A stretch of DNA of 64,000 nucleotides from an uncultured Blautia sp. (lineage in GTDB: Bacteria > Bacillota_A > Clostridia > Lachnospirales > Lachnospiraceae), in NCBI GenBank assembly GCA_905209435.1, contig CAJLTE010000005.1, positions 7,200 through 71,199 on the forward strand, in the 5' to 3' direction. Numbering within the stretch: position 1 is the stretch's first letter; the number at the start of each line of letters is the position of its first letter. The notes beneath the pieces were generated by a model that was not told where the DNA came from, ran no database searches, and saw nothing but the letters and a program-made list of their open reading frames with translations. This document shows positions 63,980-64,000 of this stretch, piece after piece. The position numbers and the translations under genes were made by a program.

Positions 63980-64000
63980 ATATCCAACACAAAACGCCGG

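Noticed and set aside
1..64000. CRISPR array, tRNA, rRNA or phage genes
   Set aside because: No regularly spaced repeats with unique spacers, no tRNA-like TTCGAAT arm in the gaps, and no phage or transposase proteins were seen.

Overview
The window looks like about 64 kb of chromosome from an anaerobic gut-type Clostridia, most likely a Lachnospiraceae member close to Blautia. This is inferred, not proven. The reasons are moderate GC, strong AGGAGG-type ribosome binding sites, an oxygen-sensitive class III ribonucleotide reductase, a Csp-like cytoplasmic subtilisin, Bce-type systems, and a rho-rpmE-DUF1385-prmC-prfA block. I saw no rRNA, tRNA, CRISPR array, phage gene or intact transposase.

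Region 1 (1-18.3 kb) is accessory. It starts with the end of a MYG1-family gene, a DMT exporter, and a soluble hybrid histidine kinase with two receiver domains. Two copies of a Csp-like S8 protease gene follow. The first is truncated (4773-5609) and the second is full length (13376-15106). They bracket an 8.6 kb block with a KtrBA-type K+ uptake system, a KdpD/KdpE-like two-component pair without kdpFABC, and a MATE pump divergent from a TetR regulator. A DegV protein divergent from a second TetR gene, a PAP2 phosphatase and a DUF1113 membrane protein come next.

Region 2 (18.3-32.9 kb) is metabolic. It holds the wreck of an acyl-CoA dehydratase activase-related gene, a LysR regulator divergent from a small siroheme/4Fe-4S reductase, and a complete BMP-type nucleoside ABC importer. 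A ROK repressor then lies divergent from a mannitol-dehydrogenase-family oxidoreductase, a GntP permease and a VOC protein, probably a hexuronate/gluconate locus.

Region 3 (33-45.2 kb) is mostly housekeeping: AGCS symporter, hisC, rho with a disordered insert, rpmE, DUF1385, prmC, prfA, a sugar nucleotidyltransferase, glmM and a TPR lipoprotein.

Region 4 (45.2-57 kb) holds hflX, nrdD with a fused redoxin domain, an ACT protein, a BceRS-like sensor pair, an Rrf2 regulator with three cysteines, cysK, mnmA and metY, so sulfur metabolism is concentrated here. Two almost identical 144 bp intergenic repeats (45221 and 51896) each fold on paper into a perfect four-way junction. Two degenerate partial copies follow rrf2 and precede mnmA. 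This repeat family is the most unusual feature of the window. metY has a long leader with a 20-codon ORF ending in cysteine codons.

Region 5 (57-64 kb) has a putative Mn exporter with a Fur-family regulator behind a 17 bp-periodic TTGCAA array, a BceAB-like ABC transporter, a secreted SGNH hydrolase and AzlCD. Gene functions come from recognised motifs and families. Operators, terminators and RNA structures were found by eye and not computed.
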